Source of the DNA: Nonomuraea basaltis
GTDB lineage: Bacteria; Actinomycetota; Actinomycetes; Streptosporangiales; Streptosporangiaceae
Direction: 5' to 3'
Length of the DNA: 50,858 nucleotides
Assembly: GCF_005893125.1 (NCBI RefSeq)
Contig: NZ_VCJS01000085.1
Location: 1-50,858 of the forward strand
Positions 15,487 through 23,880 of this stretch are shown here, in pieces. How positions within the stretch are numbered: position 1 is the stretch's first letter; each line of letters opens with the position of its first letter. The position numbers and the translations under genes are program-made. The notes beneath the pieces are model-generated. The model was not told where the DNA came from. It saw nothing but the letters and a program-made list of their open reading frames with translations, and ran no database searches.

Positions 15487-18400
15487 TCAGAGGTGCCAGG
15501 TGATTTCGTCGTCAGGTTGGTAGCGGCAGGTGGAGCCGGTCGAGACCGCGGCGCGAAGGTGGGCGGCCAGTTCGGGGTGGGTGCGGTCGAGTTTGCGCAG
15601 CACGTCGCGGATCCTGGCCGTGACGGTCTTGCGGGCGCGCTCCGCCTCGTCGCCCAGGCGGCGGGTGCGGCCGCCGAGCCCGGCCGCGGCCCGCAGCTCC
15701 TCCAGCAGCGCGGCTCGCTCCCGGTCGAACTCGGCCGCCCGCCCGTCGTCGCCCAGCTCCGCGGCCCGGTCGATCTCCTCGTCGAGCTGGGTCAGGCGGT
15801 GTCGGTAACGGGTCTTCGCCTCCTCGTCGAGCACCTCGTCGCCGCCCATCCGGCGGGCCGCCACGACGATCTCGCCGCCCTCCGGGTCGAGCAGGCGTAC
15901 GGCGGGCACGTCCGTGCCGGGAAGGCTGAGCAGGGTGTGCAGGTCGCGCAGCCCTTTGGCGTCGGGCATGTGGACGGCCCGGTCCGCGAACACCAGCGAC
16001 CAGACCGCGCCCTCCCGCCTGAACTCTCCGCTCGCCCTCCAGCCGGCAGCGATGTCCCGGCTTTTGCCGGACGCGTTCTCGGTCCGCTGGTCCGGTTGCC
16101 GCGCCGGCGTGCCGGTCGGCCGGGCGCTTCCGCGCGATCCCAGCACGTCGGCATGGTCAGAGGTATTCAGCCAGTGACGCGTGCCCTCCGGCGGTGACGC
16201 GACCGGCTCGGCCCGCACCGGCCGTACGGACTCCAGTGCGGATTCCAGTGCGGATTCCAGGACGTGCCGCATGCCCAGCTCGGCCGCCTCTCGGCGGACG
16301 CCGTCGAGGAGTTCCTCCGCCGCCTCCACGTCGCCGGGCCCGGCGCGGGTGAGCAGGGTGTCGGCCAGGTGGGCGCGGGCCAGGACGGACCACGGCCGGG
16401 CCCCCATCTGGTCGGCCGAGCGGTAGGCGGTGGTGAAGCCGGCCACGGCCTGCTCCAAGCGGCCCTCCGCCGCGTCCACCATGGCCAGCCACAGGTCGTA
16501 CGGGCCGCTGATGTCCCAGCCGAGCAGCGACACCGCCCACTGCCCGCGAAGGGGTGACAACGCGGCCCGCGCCGTGGCGCAGAGTTCCGGGTCCTGGGTG
16601 GCAGCCGCCAGCTCGGCCTGGAAACGCAGCCACAGCGGCTGGGACATGCGGTCACGCGGCTCCCCGTCGGCCTGGCGGCGCAGCGCGACGTCGAGGTCGC
16701 CGGCCTGGAGCGCCGTCAGCGCCTCCAGCAGCCCGGCGCACGGGTGGCCGGTGCCCCTGAGCTCGTCGAGCACCGCCTCCTGCTCCTCTGCCCGGCCCTG
16801 CAGCCACAACATCGCCCAGCGATGGTGCTTCAGCATGAACGCCATGTGCTCGTGCGGGCCGTCCAGCTGGATCCCCGAGAGCAGTGACTCGGCCTCGGCG
16901 AAGCGCCCGGCGAGAGCCGAGAGGATGCTCGCGTCGATCGACGTGGTCATGGAGAGGTGTGGCTGCTCGCTGCGCCGGCCCTTGGCGGCGTAATCCTGGA
17001 ACTGGTCGAGGTAGCGGGGATCGCCCTGCTCGATCAGGGCCACCCAGCGCAGCGCCCTGGCGAAGTGCTCCAGCTCGGGGTCGGAGGTGCGCCGCGCCAG
17101 GGTGATCAGCTCGCCCGTCAGCGCCACCCGCTCCCCGGCCGTGCCCGGCCCCCAGATGATGCCGTGGTGCGCCCACAGACTGAACGCCAGCGCGTCGTCG
17201 TCACCTCCCTGCCTGGCCAGCCGGGCGAGGTGGACGACCAGGTCGAGCGCGAGCCGCTCGTCCGGCACCGAGCCGCCCACCAGCCTCGCGTGGGCCTCCT
17301 TCAGCAGATCCAGCGCCTTGGCCTGGCCGTAGTGGGAGTGCAGGGTGAGGGCGACGCGGGCGGGCAGCTCAGGGTCGTCGAGGTCGCGGGCGATGGCCGT
17401 GGCCGTCTCGAAGACCCGCAGCGTCTCGTCGCGCTCGCCGATGTGGTGCAGCTCCCTGCCCAGGTCGAGGGCGACGATCGCGTGGGTGCGCGGATCGGCG
17501 GAGGCACTCAGTTCGTACGCCCGGCGCAGGTGGCCGAGGTGCTCCTCGCCGGCCATCCGGCGGCGCGCGTCGCGGGCCGCGGCGAGAAGGAGGTCGGTCG
17601 CCCGGTCCGGGTCGACGCGGTCGCCCGCGAGGTATGCGTGCCTGGCCAGGTCGCTCGGCAGCACCTTGCCCGCGAGATCCGGCGAGCGGTCCAGGGCGGC
17701 GACCACTGCGGCGTGCCGGTCGCGTGGATCGTCCAGGGAGTCGTAGAGGGTCTCGCGTACGAGGTCGTGCGCGAAGGCGAACACGCCGCCGCCCTTGGTC
17801 ACCACGAGCCTGGCGACCACGGCCAGCTCCAGCAGCCGGTCCACGTGCGCGACCGGGGCCGCGATGGTGGCGGCCAGCACCTGCCGGTGGAACTCGCGCC
17901 CGAGCACGGCCGCGGCGGGCAGCAGCTCGGACACCTGCTTCGGCAGCAGGGACAGGCGGCGCAGCAGCGCGTCGCGTACGCCGGGCGCGATGGCGCTGGC
18001 CGAGCCGCCGCTGCGCCAGAGCCGGGCGGTCTGCTCGACGAAGAACGGGTTGCCACCCGTACGGAGGTGGACCTCGGCGACCAGGTCGGCCGGCGGCTCG
18101 TGGCCGGCGGTGCGGGTCATGAGCGCCGCGACACCCGCCTGGTCGAGCCCGGTGAGCGAGATGGTGGTGGCCTTGGCGACGAGCGGCGACAGCAGGTCGC
18201 GCAGCGGGTGGTCGACCGGCTCGACCTCGGCGTCGCGGTAGGTGCCGATGAACAGCAGCCGCTCGAACCAGGTCTGCTGGGCCGCGAACTCCAGCAGCCG
18301 CAGCGAGGCCGGGTCGGCCGCGTGCAGGTCGTCGATGACGATCACGGCGGGACGGCGTTGCGAGAGGGAGACCAGGGCGGACGTGACGGCGTCGTACAGC

Positions 18401-18864
18401 CGGAAGGCGTCAAGGGCCTGGGCGCTCTGGCCGTCGCCGTCCGGGGGCCCGCCCTGCACGTCGCCGGGCGCGAACGGAGACGGTCTGCTTTGCGCGTCGC
18501 CGGGTTGTGGCGGGCCGCTCCGGGCCTCGCCGAGGAGGGTGGCCAGGCTGCCGCCCGCCGCCTCCTCGGCCGCCGCCCACTCCTCGGGCTCGGCGCTGCG
18601 CCGCAGCGCGCGGATGACCTGTGTCCACGGCCAGTAGCCAGGGGCGCTGTCGGAGTCCCAGCATGCGCCGCCCACCACCAGGGCGCCCTGCCGCCTGGCA
18701 TCCCGGGCCGCGCTGGTGACCAGCGTGGTCTTGCCGATGCCCGCCTCGCCGGTGATCAGCACCAGGCCGCCGTGGCTGCCGATCACCCGCGCGATCTCGG
18801 CACGCAGCAGCGCGGCCGGGTGCTCCCTGCCGATGAGCTCGTGCGCCGCGACGTCGATAGGCAT
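15487..18864 (-). CDS. giant AAA/STAND-type ATPase with TPR-like repeats
   Basis: 1125 residues. The N-terminus IGREHPAALLRAEI and Walker A GEAGIGKTT (residues 39-47), with Walker B AVIVIDDLHAAD, match the ATPase module of LuxR-family LAL/MalT-like regulators. Residues about 420-880 are helical repeats. The C-terminus lacks the expected LuxR HTH. It has instead a domain starting WSLVFADRAVHMPDAKGL (about residue 935), a coiled-coil of about 60 residues (TQLDEEIDRAAELGDDGRA), and a final RIRDVLRKLDRTHPELAAHL helix pair. Such proteins occur in actinomycetes with no defined role. A signalling or scaffold function, rather than direct DNA binding, is inferred. Confidence 0.75.
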   Translation of the reverse strand: MPIDVAAHELIGREHPAALLRAEIARVIGSHGGLVLITGEAGIGKTTLVTSAARDARRQGALVVGGACWDSDSAPGYWPWTQVIRALRRSAEPEEWAAAEEAAGGSLATLLGEARSGPPQPGDAQSRPSPFAPGDVQGGPPDGDGQSAQALDAFRLYDAVTSALVSLSQRRPAVIVIDDLHAADPASLRLLEFAAQQTWFERLLFIGTYRDAEVEPVDHPLRDLLSPLVAKATTISLTGLDQAGVAALMTRTAGHEPPADLVAEVHLRTGGNPFFVEQTARLWRSGGSASAIAPGVRDALLRRLSLLPKQVSELLPAAAVLGREFHRQVLAATIAAPVAHVDRLLELAVVARLVVTKGGGVFAFAHDLVRETLYDSLDDPRDRHAAVVAALDRSPDLAGKVLPSDLARHAYLAGDRVDPDRATDLLLAAARDARRRMAGEEHLGHLRRAYELSASADPRTHAIVALDLGRELHHIGERDETLRVFETATAIARDLDDPELPARVALTLHSHYGQAKALDLLKEAHARLVGGSVPDERLALDLVVHLARLARQGGDDDALAFSLWAHHGIIWGPGTAGERVALTGELITLARRTSDPELEHFARALRWVALIEQGDPRYLDQFQDYAAKGRRSEQPHLSMTTSIDASILSALAGRFAEAESLLSGIQLDGPHEHMAFMLKHHRWAMLWLQGRAEEQEAVLDELRGTGHPCAGLLEALTALQAGDLDVALRRQADGEPRDRMSQPLWLRFQAELAAATQDPELCATARAALSPLRGQWAVSLLGWDISGPYDLWLAMVDAAEGRLEQAVAGFTTAYRSADQMGARPWSVLARAHLADTLLTRAGPGDVEAAEELLDGVRREAAELGMRHVLESALESALESVRPVRAEPVASPPEGTRHWLNTSDHADVLGSRGSARPTGTPARQPDQRTENASGKSRDIAAGWRASGEFRREGAVWSLVFADRAVHMPDAKGLRDLHTLLSLPGTDVPAVRLLDPEGGEIVVAARRMGGDEVLDEEAKTRYRHRLTQLDEEIDRAAELGDDGRAAEFDRERAALLEELRAAAGLGGRTRRLGDEAERARKTVTARIRDVLRKLDRTHPELAAHLRAAVSTGSTCRYQPDDEITWHL

Positions 18865-18965
18865 GACGCTTGCACGTTATCCGCCCCGGCCGACAAATTT
18901 CCTCTCTCCGCGGCGACTGTCTCCGCGGCGGTTCCATACGCGGCAGGGGCAGGTCCGGGCGGGCG

Positions 18966-20162
18966 TTACCAGGCCACCTCCAGCGTGCTCAGTCCGTACA
19001 CGATGCTGAACGTGCGGAACTGCGCCGCGTTCTCCGTCAGGCGCAGTCCCGGGAAGCGCTGGAGCAGCGCGGGGAAGCCGATCCGCAGCTCCATGCGGGC
19101 GAGCGGGGCGCCCAGGCAGTGGTGTACGCCGTGACCGAACGCGACGTGCCCGGGCGCGCCGCGTACCAGGTCGAACCGGTCCGCGTCGGCCAGCAGCGCC
19201 GGGTCGCGGTTGGCGGCGGGCAGGGCGCAGATCAGCAGATCTCCCGGCGCGATGGTCTTGCCACCGAGCTCGGCCTCCGTCATGGCGACCTTGGTCGTGC
19301 CGGAGTTGACGATGCTGAGCCAGCGCAGCAGCTCCTCCACCGCGCCGTCGATCCGCTCGGGCTCCTTCCGCAGGAGGTCGAGCTGGTCGGGATGGCGCAG
19401 CAGGGCGAGCGTGCCCAGGGCCAACATGTTGGAGGTGGTCTCGTGCCCGGCGAACAGCAGCAGGCTGCCGATGCCGATGAGCTCGTCGGTGGTCAGGTCG
19501 TCGCCGTGCTCGCGGACCAGCATGCCCAGCAGGTCCTCGCCCGGGTCCGCCTGGATGCGCCTGACCAGGCCCTCCATGTACACGCGGGCCTCGAACTGCA
19601 GCATCAGCCGCTCCTCGCCCGGCACCGTCATGTCCAGCATCCTGCTGGAGCGGTGCTGGAAGCCCTCGCGCTCCTCGTACGGGACGCCGAGCAGCTCGCA
19701 GATCACCAGCGACGGGATCGGCAGCGCGAACGCCGACACCAGGTCGGCCGGGGACCCGGCGGCCTCCATCGCGTCCAGGTGGTCGTCGATGATGCGCTTG
19801 ATCCGCGGCTCCAGCCGGCGCATCCGCCGGATCGTGAACTCCGGCGTCAGCATGCGACGCAGCCGCGTGTGCTCCGGCGGGTCCACGCCGAGCAGGTTGC
19901 CCGCGTTGAACTTGGCCAGCTGCTCCGGGGTCATCTCCGGCGCCCCGGGAAGCCGCGCCAGCGTCTGCGGTGCGATCTTGAACCGTTCGGAGTCGCCCAG
20001 CACCTCGCGTACGTCCGCGTAGCGGGTCACGAGCCAGGCGTCCATCCCGAACACGGTCTTGATCCGCTTGACCCCCTCCTCGTCTCGTGCCGCCGCCAGC
20101 TCGGGAGCCGGGTCGAACTCCACCCGCCGCATGTGCAGCGGCATCACCGAGGACTCGGTCAT
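18966..20162 (-). CDS. cytochrome P450
   Basis: 398 residues, the normal size of a soluble bacterial class I P450. The I-helix has LLLFAGHETTSNM (oxygen-activating A/G-x-D/E-T), the K-helix has EELLRW, and the heme loop is FGHGVHHCLGAPLAR with the ligand Cys349. It resembles CYP105/107-like enzymes that hydroxylate secondary metabolites or xenobiotics. No ferredoxin gene is next to it, so electrons must come from elsewhere. The start at 20162 is preceded by AGGGGAT. Confidence 0.9.
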   Translation of the reverse strand: MTESSVMPLHMRRVEFDPAPELAAARDEEGVKRIKTVFGMDAWLVTRYADVREVLGDSERFKIAPQTLARLPGAPEMTPEQLAKFNAGNLLGVDPPEHTRLRRMLTPEFTIRRMRRLEPRIKRIIDDHLDAMEAAGSPADLVSAFALPIPSLVICELLGVPYEEREGFQHRSSRMLDMTVPGEERLMLQFEARVYMEGLVRRIQADPGEDLLGMLVREHGDDLTTDELIGIGSLLLFAGHETTSNMLALGTLALLRHPDQLDLLRKEPERIDGAVEELLRWLSIVNSGTTKVAMTEAELGGKTIAPGDLLICALPAANRDPALLADADRFDLVRGAPGHVAFGHGVHHCLGAPLARMELRIGFPALLQRFPGLRLTENAAQFRTFSIVYGLSTLEVAW

Positions 20163-20267
20163 AGGGATCCCCTAGAAGATCGTCGTTGGTCGGGTAAACC
20201 GTAACAATCCAGGGGTGTCCACTCTAGTGCGATCTTCAATCAGATACGGATTGGGAATCATTGACGG

Positions 20268-20474
20268 ATGGGCTTGGCGCGGGTTCAGCGCCCTGCGCCT
20301 GGTGCGCGGCCACGCACCGAAAGCCGGATCGAAGCCACGACGGGCGTGAAGACCCCGGTTGCGGCGCCCAAGATCGACTTTGAACCCGTCGCCAAGGACC
20401 TCACGGACTTCCTCAACCAACTGCGCCACGCAGTGATCGAGTCCATCGATACCGGAGAACCTGGAAAGCCCTGA
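20268..20474 (+). CDS. doubtful small protein
   Basis: 68 residues from ATG 20268, or 42 from GTG 20346. The C-terminal part (PKIDFEPVAKDLTDFLNQLRHAV, shown as FEPVAKDLTDFLNQL) has balanced composition and looks like one amphipathic helix. Neither start has a good Shine-Dalgarno. It sits directly upstream of the integrase remnant and may be part of the same decayed element. Function unknown. Confidence 0.3.
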   Translation: MGLARVQRPAPGARPRTESRIEATTGVKTPVAAPKIDFEPVAKDLTDFLNQLRHAVIESIDTGEPGKP

Positions 20475-20531
20475 TCCCCACCGACACCAGACAAGGTATT
20501 CAGACAGTTTCAATATCTGACGTCGCCAGAG

Positions 20532-20737
20532 GCTGTCTGCCCCGCCGAGACGATTGAAGCCCATCGGGCATTCATCGCCCGCCGCCGGGCCACCCGCCCC
20601 AGCGAAAATTATCGAGCCTCCACTGAAGAGGAATGAGACGCCTTCCTCGCACGCTTCGAAAAAAGGAAGGTTCCATCGGCACCTGCGCACGCGCCTTCGG
20701 CACGCCATGCATCCATGAGCACGCTTGTGCCAGATGA
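20532..20737 (+). pseudogene. C-terminal remnant of a tyrosine recombinase/integrase
   Basis: Conceptual translation gives PAETIEAHRAFIARRRATRP, then SENYRASTEEE, a TGA stop at 20634-20636, DAFLARFEKRKV, then (after a one-base frameshift near 20673, close to a run of six A) IGTCARAFGTPCIHEHACAR and a stop. This follows the C-terminal tail of a family of actinobacterial phage-type integrases (R-A-L-R-P-S-E-E-Y-R, then F-E-R-R-K-V, G-T-C, C-x-H-E-H-x-C). The catalytic part is missing, so the gene is dead. The identification is by recognised motif. Confidence 0.6.
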
Positions 20738-20902
20738 CAGCGGGACCAACACCGACAAATCACTTCATTTCATTTCATTTCATGAACGCTCAAGTAGGGC
20801 CACGGAAGCGTTAGGGCCAGGCAAACACCACGAAAGCCCCGTTTGCCCGACACTAATCCCGGAAACAGAACGCACGGATGGCGCATTAGCCACCATCCGG
20901 CG

Positions 20903-20929
20903 ATATTTTCCAACCAGTCCGGAAAATAT
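20903..20929. promoter_or_regulatory. A/T-rich inverted repeat upstream of secreted His-rich protein
   Basis: ATATTTTCC and GGAAAATAT are perfectly complementary around a nine-base spacer, 39 bp upstream of the gene. It may be an operator or an mRNA hairpin. It does not fit the usual Zur or Fur 7-1-7 pattern. Confidence 0.45.
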
Positions 20930-20967
20930 TGAGAACAGGGGCAACCGAACCTTTGGGGGGAAATTCA

Positions 20968-21324
20968 ATGCCCAAGTTCAAGACTGCTACCGCGGTTCTC
21001 GCGGTCAGCATCGCCATGACCGGCGCCGCCGTGACGCTGGCCACCGCCTCGACCGCCAACGCCACATCCAGCACCACCTACGTCGCCGGAGGCCCGCCGC
21101 CGCAGCCCGCCCCACCAGTCAAACAGTACGTCCAGCCCAAGCACCACCACCATCACCACAGCCATCACCACTACCGCCACAAGTCGAAGGCTCGCGTCTG
21201 GGTCCACAACAACAACAACCAGAACCAGAACCAGGCCGAGCGTCAGGACCAGGACCAGGACCAGGACCAGGACCAGCTCAAGTTCTCCACGGAGACGCCG
21301 TACCCGCCGGTGCCGGGCACCTGA
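20968..21324 (+). CDS. secreted His-rich and Gln/Asn/Asp-rich protein
   Basis: 118 residues from ATG 20968, chosen for the GGGGGG tract and for the signal peptide it begins (MPKFKTATAVLAVSIAMTGA, cleavage near STANA). The mature part has a Pro-rich stretch, then HHHHHHSHHHYRH (about residues 53-65, ten of thirteen His), then NNNNQNQNQ, then five Gln-Asp units, and a short tail. No known domain is present. A His cluster outside the cell suggests binding of zinc, copper or nickel, but this is inference. The Gln-Asp stretch is encoded by a CAGGAC six-base tandem repeat. Confidence 0.65.
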   Translation: MPKFKTATAVLAVSIAMTGAAVTLATASTANATSSTTYVAGGPPPQPAPPVKQYVQPKHHHHHHSHHHYRHKSKARVWVHNNNNQNQNQAERQDQDQDQDQDQLKFSTETPYPPVPGT

Positions 21325-21406
21325 CCACCATGAAGCACTCCACAGGAGCGCGTTGAACGGTCGAGTGGCGGTCATGCGGCCTCATCCCGGTCGTCGTGAA
21401 CCGTGG

Positions 21407-21481
21407 CCGAGTGCCTGTGTCCCGCAGCGGCGTCACCTACTCCGACTAGGCGATGAGCCGAAGCGGAACACAGGCACTCCG
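21407..21481. repeat. long inverted repeat, stem 19 bp
   Basis: Arms 21407-21425 and 21463-21481 match at 17 of 19 positions, 12 of them contiguous (GAGTGCCTGTGT), around a 37-base loop. It lies in the gap between convergent genes, so it could be a terminator, although the long loop and non-GC-only stem are unusual and recall a recombination site or a miniature element. Confidence 0.5.
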
Positions 21482-21608
21482 TTTCACCGGCACCAGCGCG
21501 GGCGCGTGCCGCAGGACGAGTCCTGGCCCGAGCAGGGAGAGTAATGCCCCGGGACCCGGCCAGGACCGCAATCATCAGCGACCGGTGATCGTCTCGCCTT
21601 CGGCCGGG

Positions 21609-22829
21609 CTAGGGGGCCGCGATGGCGTCGGCCTCGGCTCTGGCGTGACGGGCGGCGGGTGACAGCCACGCCAGCGCCAGGGCCGTCGCCGAGGCCGCGA
21701 GCGCGGCGAGTACGGGAGCCACCGGGGCAAGCTCGTACAGGGCGGTCGACAGCAGCGGTCCCGCGATGAACGTGGACCCGATGACGGCGTTGACCAGCCC
21801 GGAGATCGAGCTCTGCTCCTCGGGCCCGACGAGCAGGCCGGGCGCCGCGACGATCCCGGGCATGGCGAGCCCGAGCCCCACCCCGAGCAGGCCGAACGCC
21901 ACGGTGATCAGCCACAGACTGTGCGCGACGGCGAGCAGCCCGAACGCGGCCACCGCGATCGGGGTGCCCACGCGGATCAGCCGGAGCGCCCGCCACCCGA
22001 GCGCCGGCACCAGCGCCCCCTGCACGCCGACGATCACCACGCCCGTGACGGCGAGAGCGATGCCCACGCCGCCCGCGGTGGCCTGCGGATCCACGTGCAG
22101 CCGGTCGGCGATCAGGAAGCCCAGGACGACCTGCACCAGACCCAGTGACAGGAAGACGCAGAAGCCGATCGCGAACAGCGGCCACAGCCGCGCGTCCCAC
22201 GGCCGCAACCGGGGGCCGCGGGGCGCACCGGCCGGCGGCCGCGCCGGTCCGCGCCGTACGGTCGCCAGCACCCAGATCGCGAGCAGCGCGCAGATCGCCG
22301 GTGCCACGTAGAGCGGGAGCAGCAGCGACACCACGGCCAGCGCGCCGCCCCCGGCCGGCCCGAGGACCAGGGAGAGCCCCTGCGCCGCCCCGACGAGCCC
22401 GGTCGCCCTGGTCCGGTCGGCCTCCCCGGTCGTGGCGAGGCCGGCCACGGTGAGCGCCGCGACCGGCAGCGCGGCCAGGCCCACGCCGAACACGACGCTG
22501 CGGGTGACGAGCATCAACGTGAGCGTGACCGGCGGCGGCAGCACCCCGTCCAGCCCGAGCGTGGCGACGACCGCGAACCCCGCCAGCCCCGCGGCCGCGA
22601 GCCCGAGCCCGAGCATCAGGACCGTGCGTAATCTGAGCCTGCGCATGGCCTGTCCCCACAGCGGGCTGGCGACGGTCAGCGAGGCCGCGGCGACCGTGAT
22701 GACCAGGCCGAGCTGCGTCTCCGTCAGCGCCAGCTCGCGCGAGAGCGGCGCCAGCACGGGGGTCAGGAGCTGCTGGGCAGAGAACACGGCGAGGATCGTG
22801 ACGAGCAGGGGAGCCATGGCCTTGCGCAC
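21609..22829 (-). CDS. MFS transporter
   Basis: 406 residues with about 12 hydrophobic segments and the MFS loop 2-3 motif in the form SPLWGQAMRRLRLRT. The length and LTETQLGLVITVAAASLTVASPLWG region (landmark LTETQLGLVITVA) are like drug:H+ antiporters of the DHA1 type. It follows an epimerase gene by 24 bp in the same direction, so the pair is likely an operon. Substrate unknown. Confidence 0.85.
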   Translation of the reverse strand: MRKAMAPLLVTILAVFSAQQLLTPVLAPLSRELALTETQLGLVITVAAASLTVASPLWGQAMRRLRLRTVLMLGLGLAAAGLAGFAVVATLGLDGVLPPPVTLTLMLVTRSVVFGVGLAALPVAALTVAGLATTGEADRTRATGLVGAAQGLSLVLGPAGGGALAVVSLLLPLYVAPAICALLAIWVLATVRRGPARPPAGAPRGPRLRPWDARLWPLFAIGFCVFLSLGLVQVVLGFLIADRLHVDPQATAGGVGIALAVTGVVIVGVQGALVPALGWRALRLIRVGTPIAVAAFGLLAVAHSLWLITVAFGLLGVGLGLAMPGIVAAPGLLVGPEEQSSISGLVNAVIGSTFIAGPLLSTALYELAPVAPVLAALAASATALALAWLSPAARHARAEADAIAAP

Positions 22830-22853
22830 GGTCGAGATCCCTTCGTCGGCGGC

Positions 22854-23813
22854 TCAGGCGTGGCGGGCGATGGTCCCTGCTCCGACCAGCCAGTCGACGG
22901 CCTCCGCGATGGCCTCGAGCGGGGTGTACCGCGGCCGGTGGCCGAGCAGCCGCTCGGCCTTCTCCATGCTGCAGTGCGGGCTGTACATGATGTGGTCGTA
23001 CGTGATCTTCGCGTCCTCCTCGGACACCGTGGTCCGCCACTGCTCCCACGGCAGGTACGCCAGCCGCGCCTCCTGCCCGAACCAGCCCGCCACCGCCTCG
23101 GCGTACCCGCGCAGCGTCAGCGCGCTCGTGGCCACGGAGTGAAAGCTCTCGCCCACGGCGACGGACGGCGTGGCCATCGCGTCCATGAACAACCGCGCCA
23201 CGTCGTCGGCGTGCACGTGCTGCACGGTCTCCATGCCGAAGTTCGGCAGCGCCACCTCTGCACCATCGGCCAGCGCCTGGAACACGGCGGGATTGACGTT
23301 CCCCGCCGGATTCACCGGCACCCACCCCGGCCCGGTGATGTGCCCGGGATGGATGATCGTGACCGGAAACCCATCACGATGGGCCCGCTCCAGCAAGTAG
23401 GCCTCGATGGCCGCCTTCTGCCGCCCATACTCCCCGAGCGGCCGCTTCGGCCGGTCCTCGGTCGTGGGCACCCGCGCGCTCGGCCCGTGCGTCCAGATCG
23501 TCCCGCAGTGCAGGAACTGCCGTACCCGCCCGGTCAGGGCCTCGGCCAGGTGCCGGGCGCTGGACTCCTGGAAGCAGATGAGATCGATGACGACGTCGGC
23601 CTCCAGGTCCGCGATCCGCCGCCCGAACGTGCCGTCGGCGTCCTCCGCGTCCCGGTCCGCGCTCACCATGCTTACCCGCTGCCACGCCCCGTGCGGACTG
23701 TAGGGCTCCCGCTTGCCCCTGCTCACCGCGACCACGTCATGACCTGCGTCGACGAGCCGGGGAACCAGGTATGTGCCGATATGACCACTCGCGCCGATCA
23801 CCACTACTCGCAT
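22854..23813 (-). CDS. NAD(P)-dependent epimerase/reductase (extended SDR-like)
   Basis: 319 residues. The N-terminal Rossmann motif is VVIGASGHIGTYLVPRL (GxxGxxG, residues 5-17). Central landmarks are IDLICFQESSARHLAEAL, HCGTIWTHGPS and the catalytic-type YGRQKAAIEAYLL (Tyr-x-x-x-Lys). HPGHITGPGWVPVNP follows. It resembles NAD-dependent epimerase/dehydratases acting on sugar nucleotides or related carbonyls. Its substrate is unknown. Confidence 0.8.
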   Translation of the reverse strand: MRVVVIGASGHIGTYLVPRLVDAGHDVVAVSRGKREPYSPHGAWQRVSMVSADRDAEDADGTFGRRIADLEADVVIDLICFQESSARHLAEALTGRVRQFLHCGTIWTHGPSARVPTTEDRPKRPLGEYGRQKAAIEAYLLERAHRDGFPVTIIHPGHITGPGWVPVNPAGNVNPAVFQALADGAEVALPNFGMETVQHVHADDVARLFMDAMATPSVAVGESFHSVATSALTLRGYAEAVAGWFGQEARLAYLPWEQWRTTVSEEDAKITYDHIMYSPHCSMEKAERLLGHRPRYTPLEAIAEAVDWLVGAGTIARHA

Positions 23814-23880
23814 GGATGCAGCGTAATCCGTGCAAAGTCAACCCGATACGCTCCTGAACGTCCTGTTTGGAGGTTTGGGC

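Larger units (their letters stand above)
20163..20967. other. gene-poor segment with integrase debris
   Basis: About 800 bases between the P450 and the His-rich secreted protein, noticeably more A/T-rich than the surroundings. It holds a doubtful small ORF, a broken integrase tail, four tandem TTCAT units (about 20764-20783) and an A/T-rich inverted repeat. The pattern suggests an old insertion site. Confidence 0.55.

Noticed and set aside
16957..19134. Open frame of 725 codons on the plus strand
   Set aside because: It is the antisense shadow of the giant ATPase gene; its Gly/Arg/Val-rich product has no domain, and the minus-strand frame has Walker motifs.
20172..20708. 178-residue minus-strand frame
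   Set aside because: It is opposite the integrase remnant; the plus-strand translation has recognisable conserved motifs, this one none.
21265..21288. Short CAGGAC tandem repeat as a CRISPR or satellite
   Set aside because: Six-base units in frame, coding for Gln-Asp; no spacers.
21484..23325. 613-codon minus-strand frame
   Set aside because: Same strand as the MFS and epimerase genes but another frame. The MFS and epimerase frames show helices and a Rossmann motif, this one only Arg/Gly/Ala runs.
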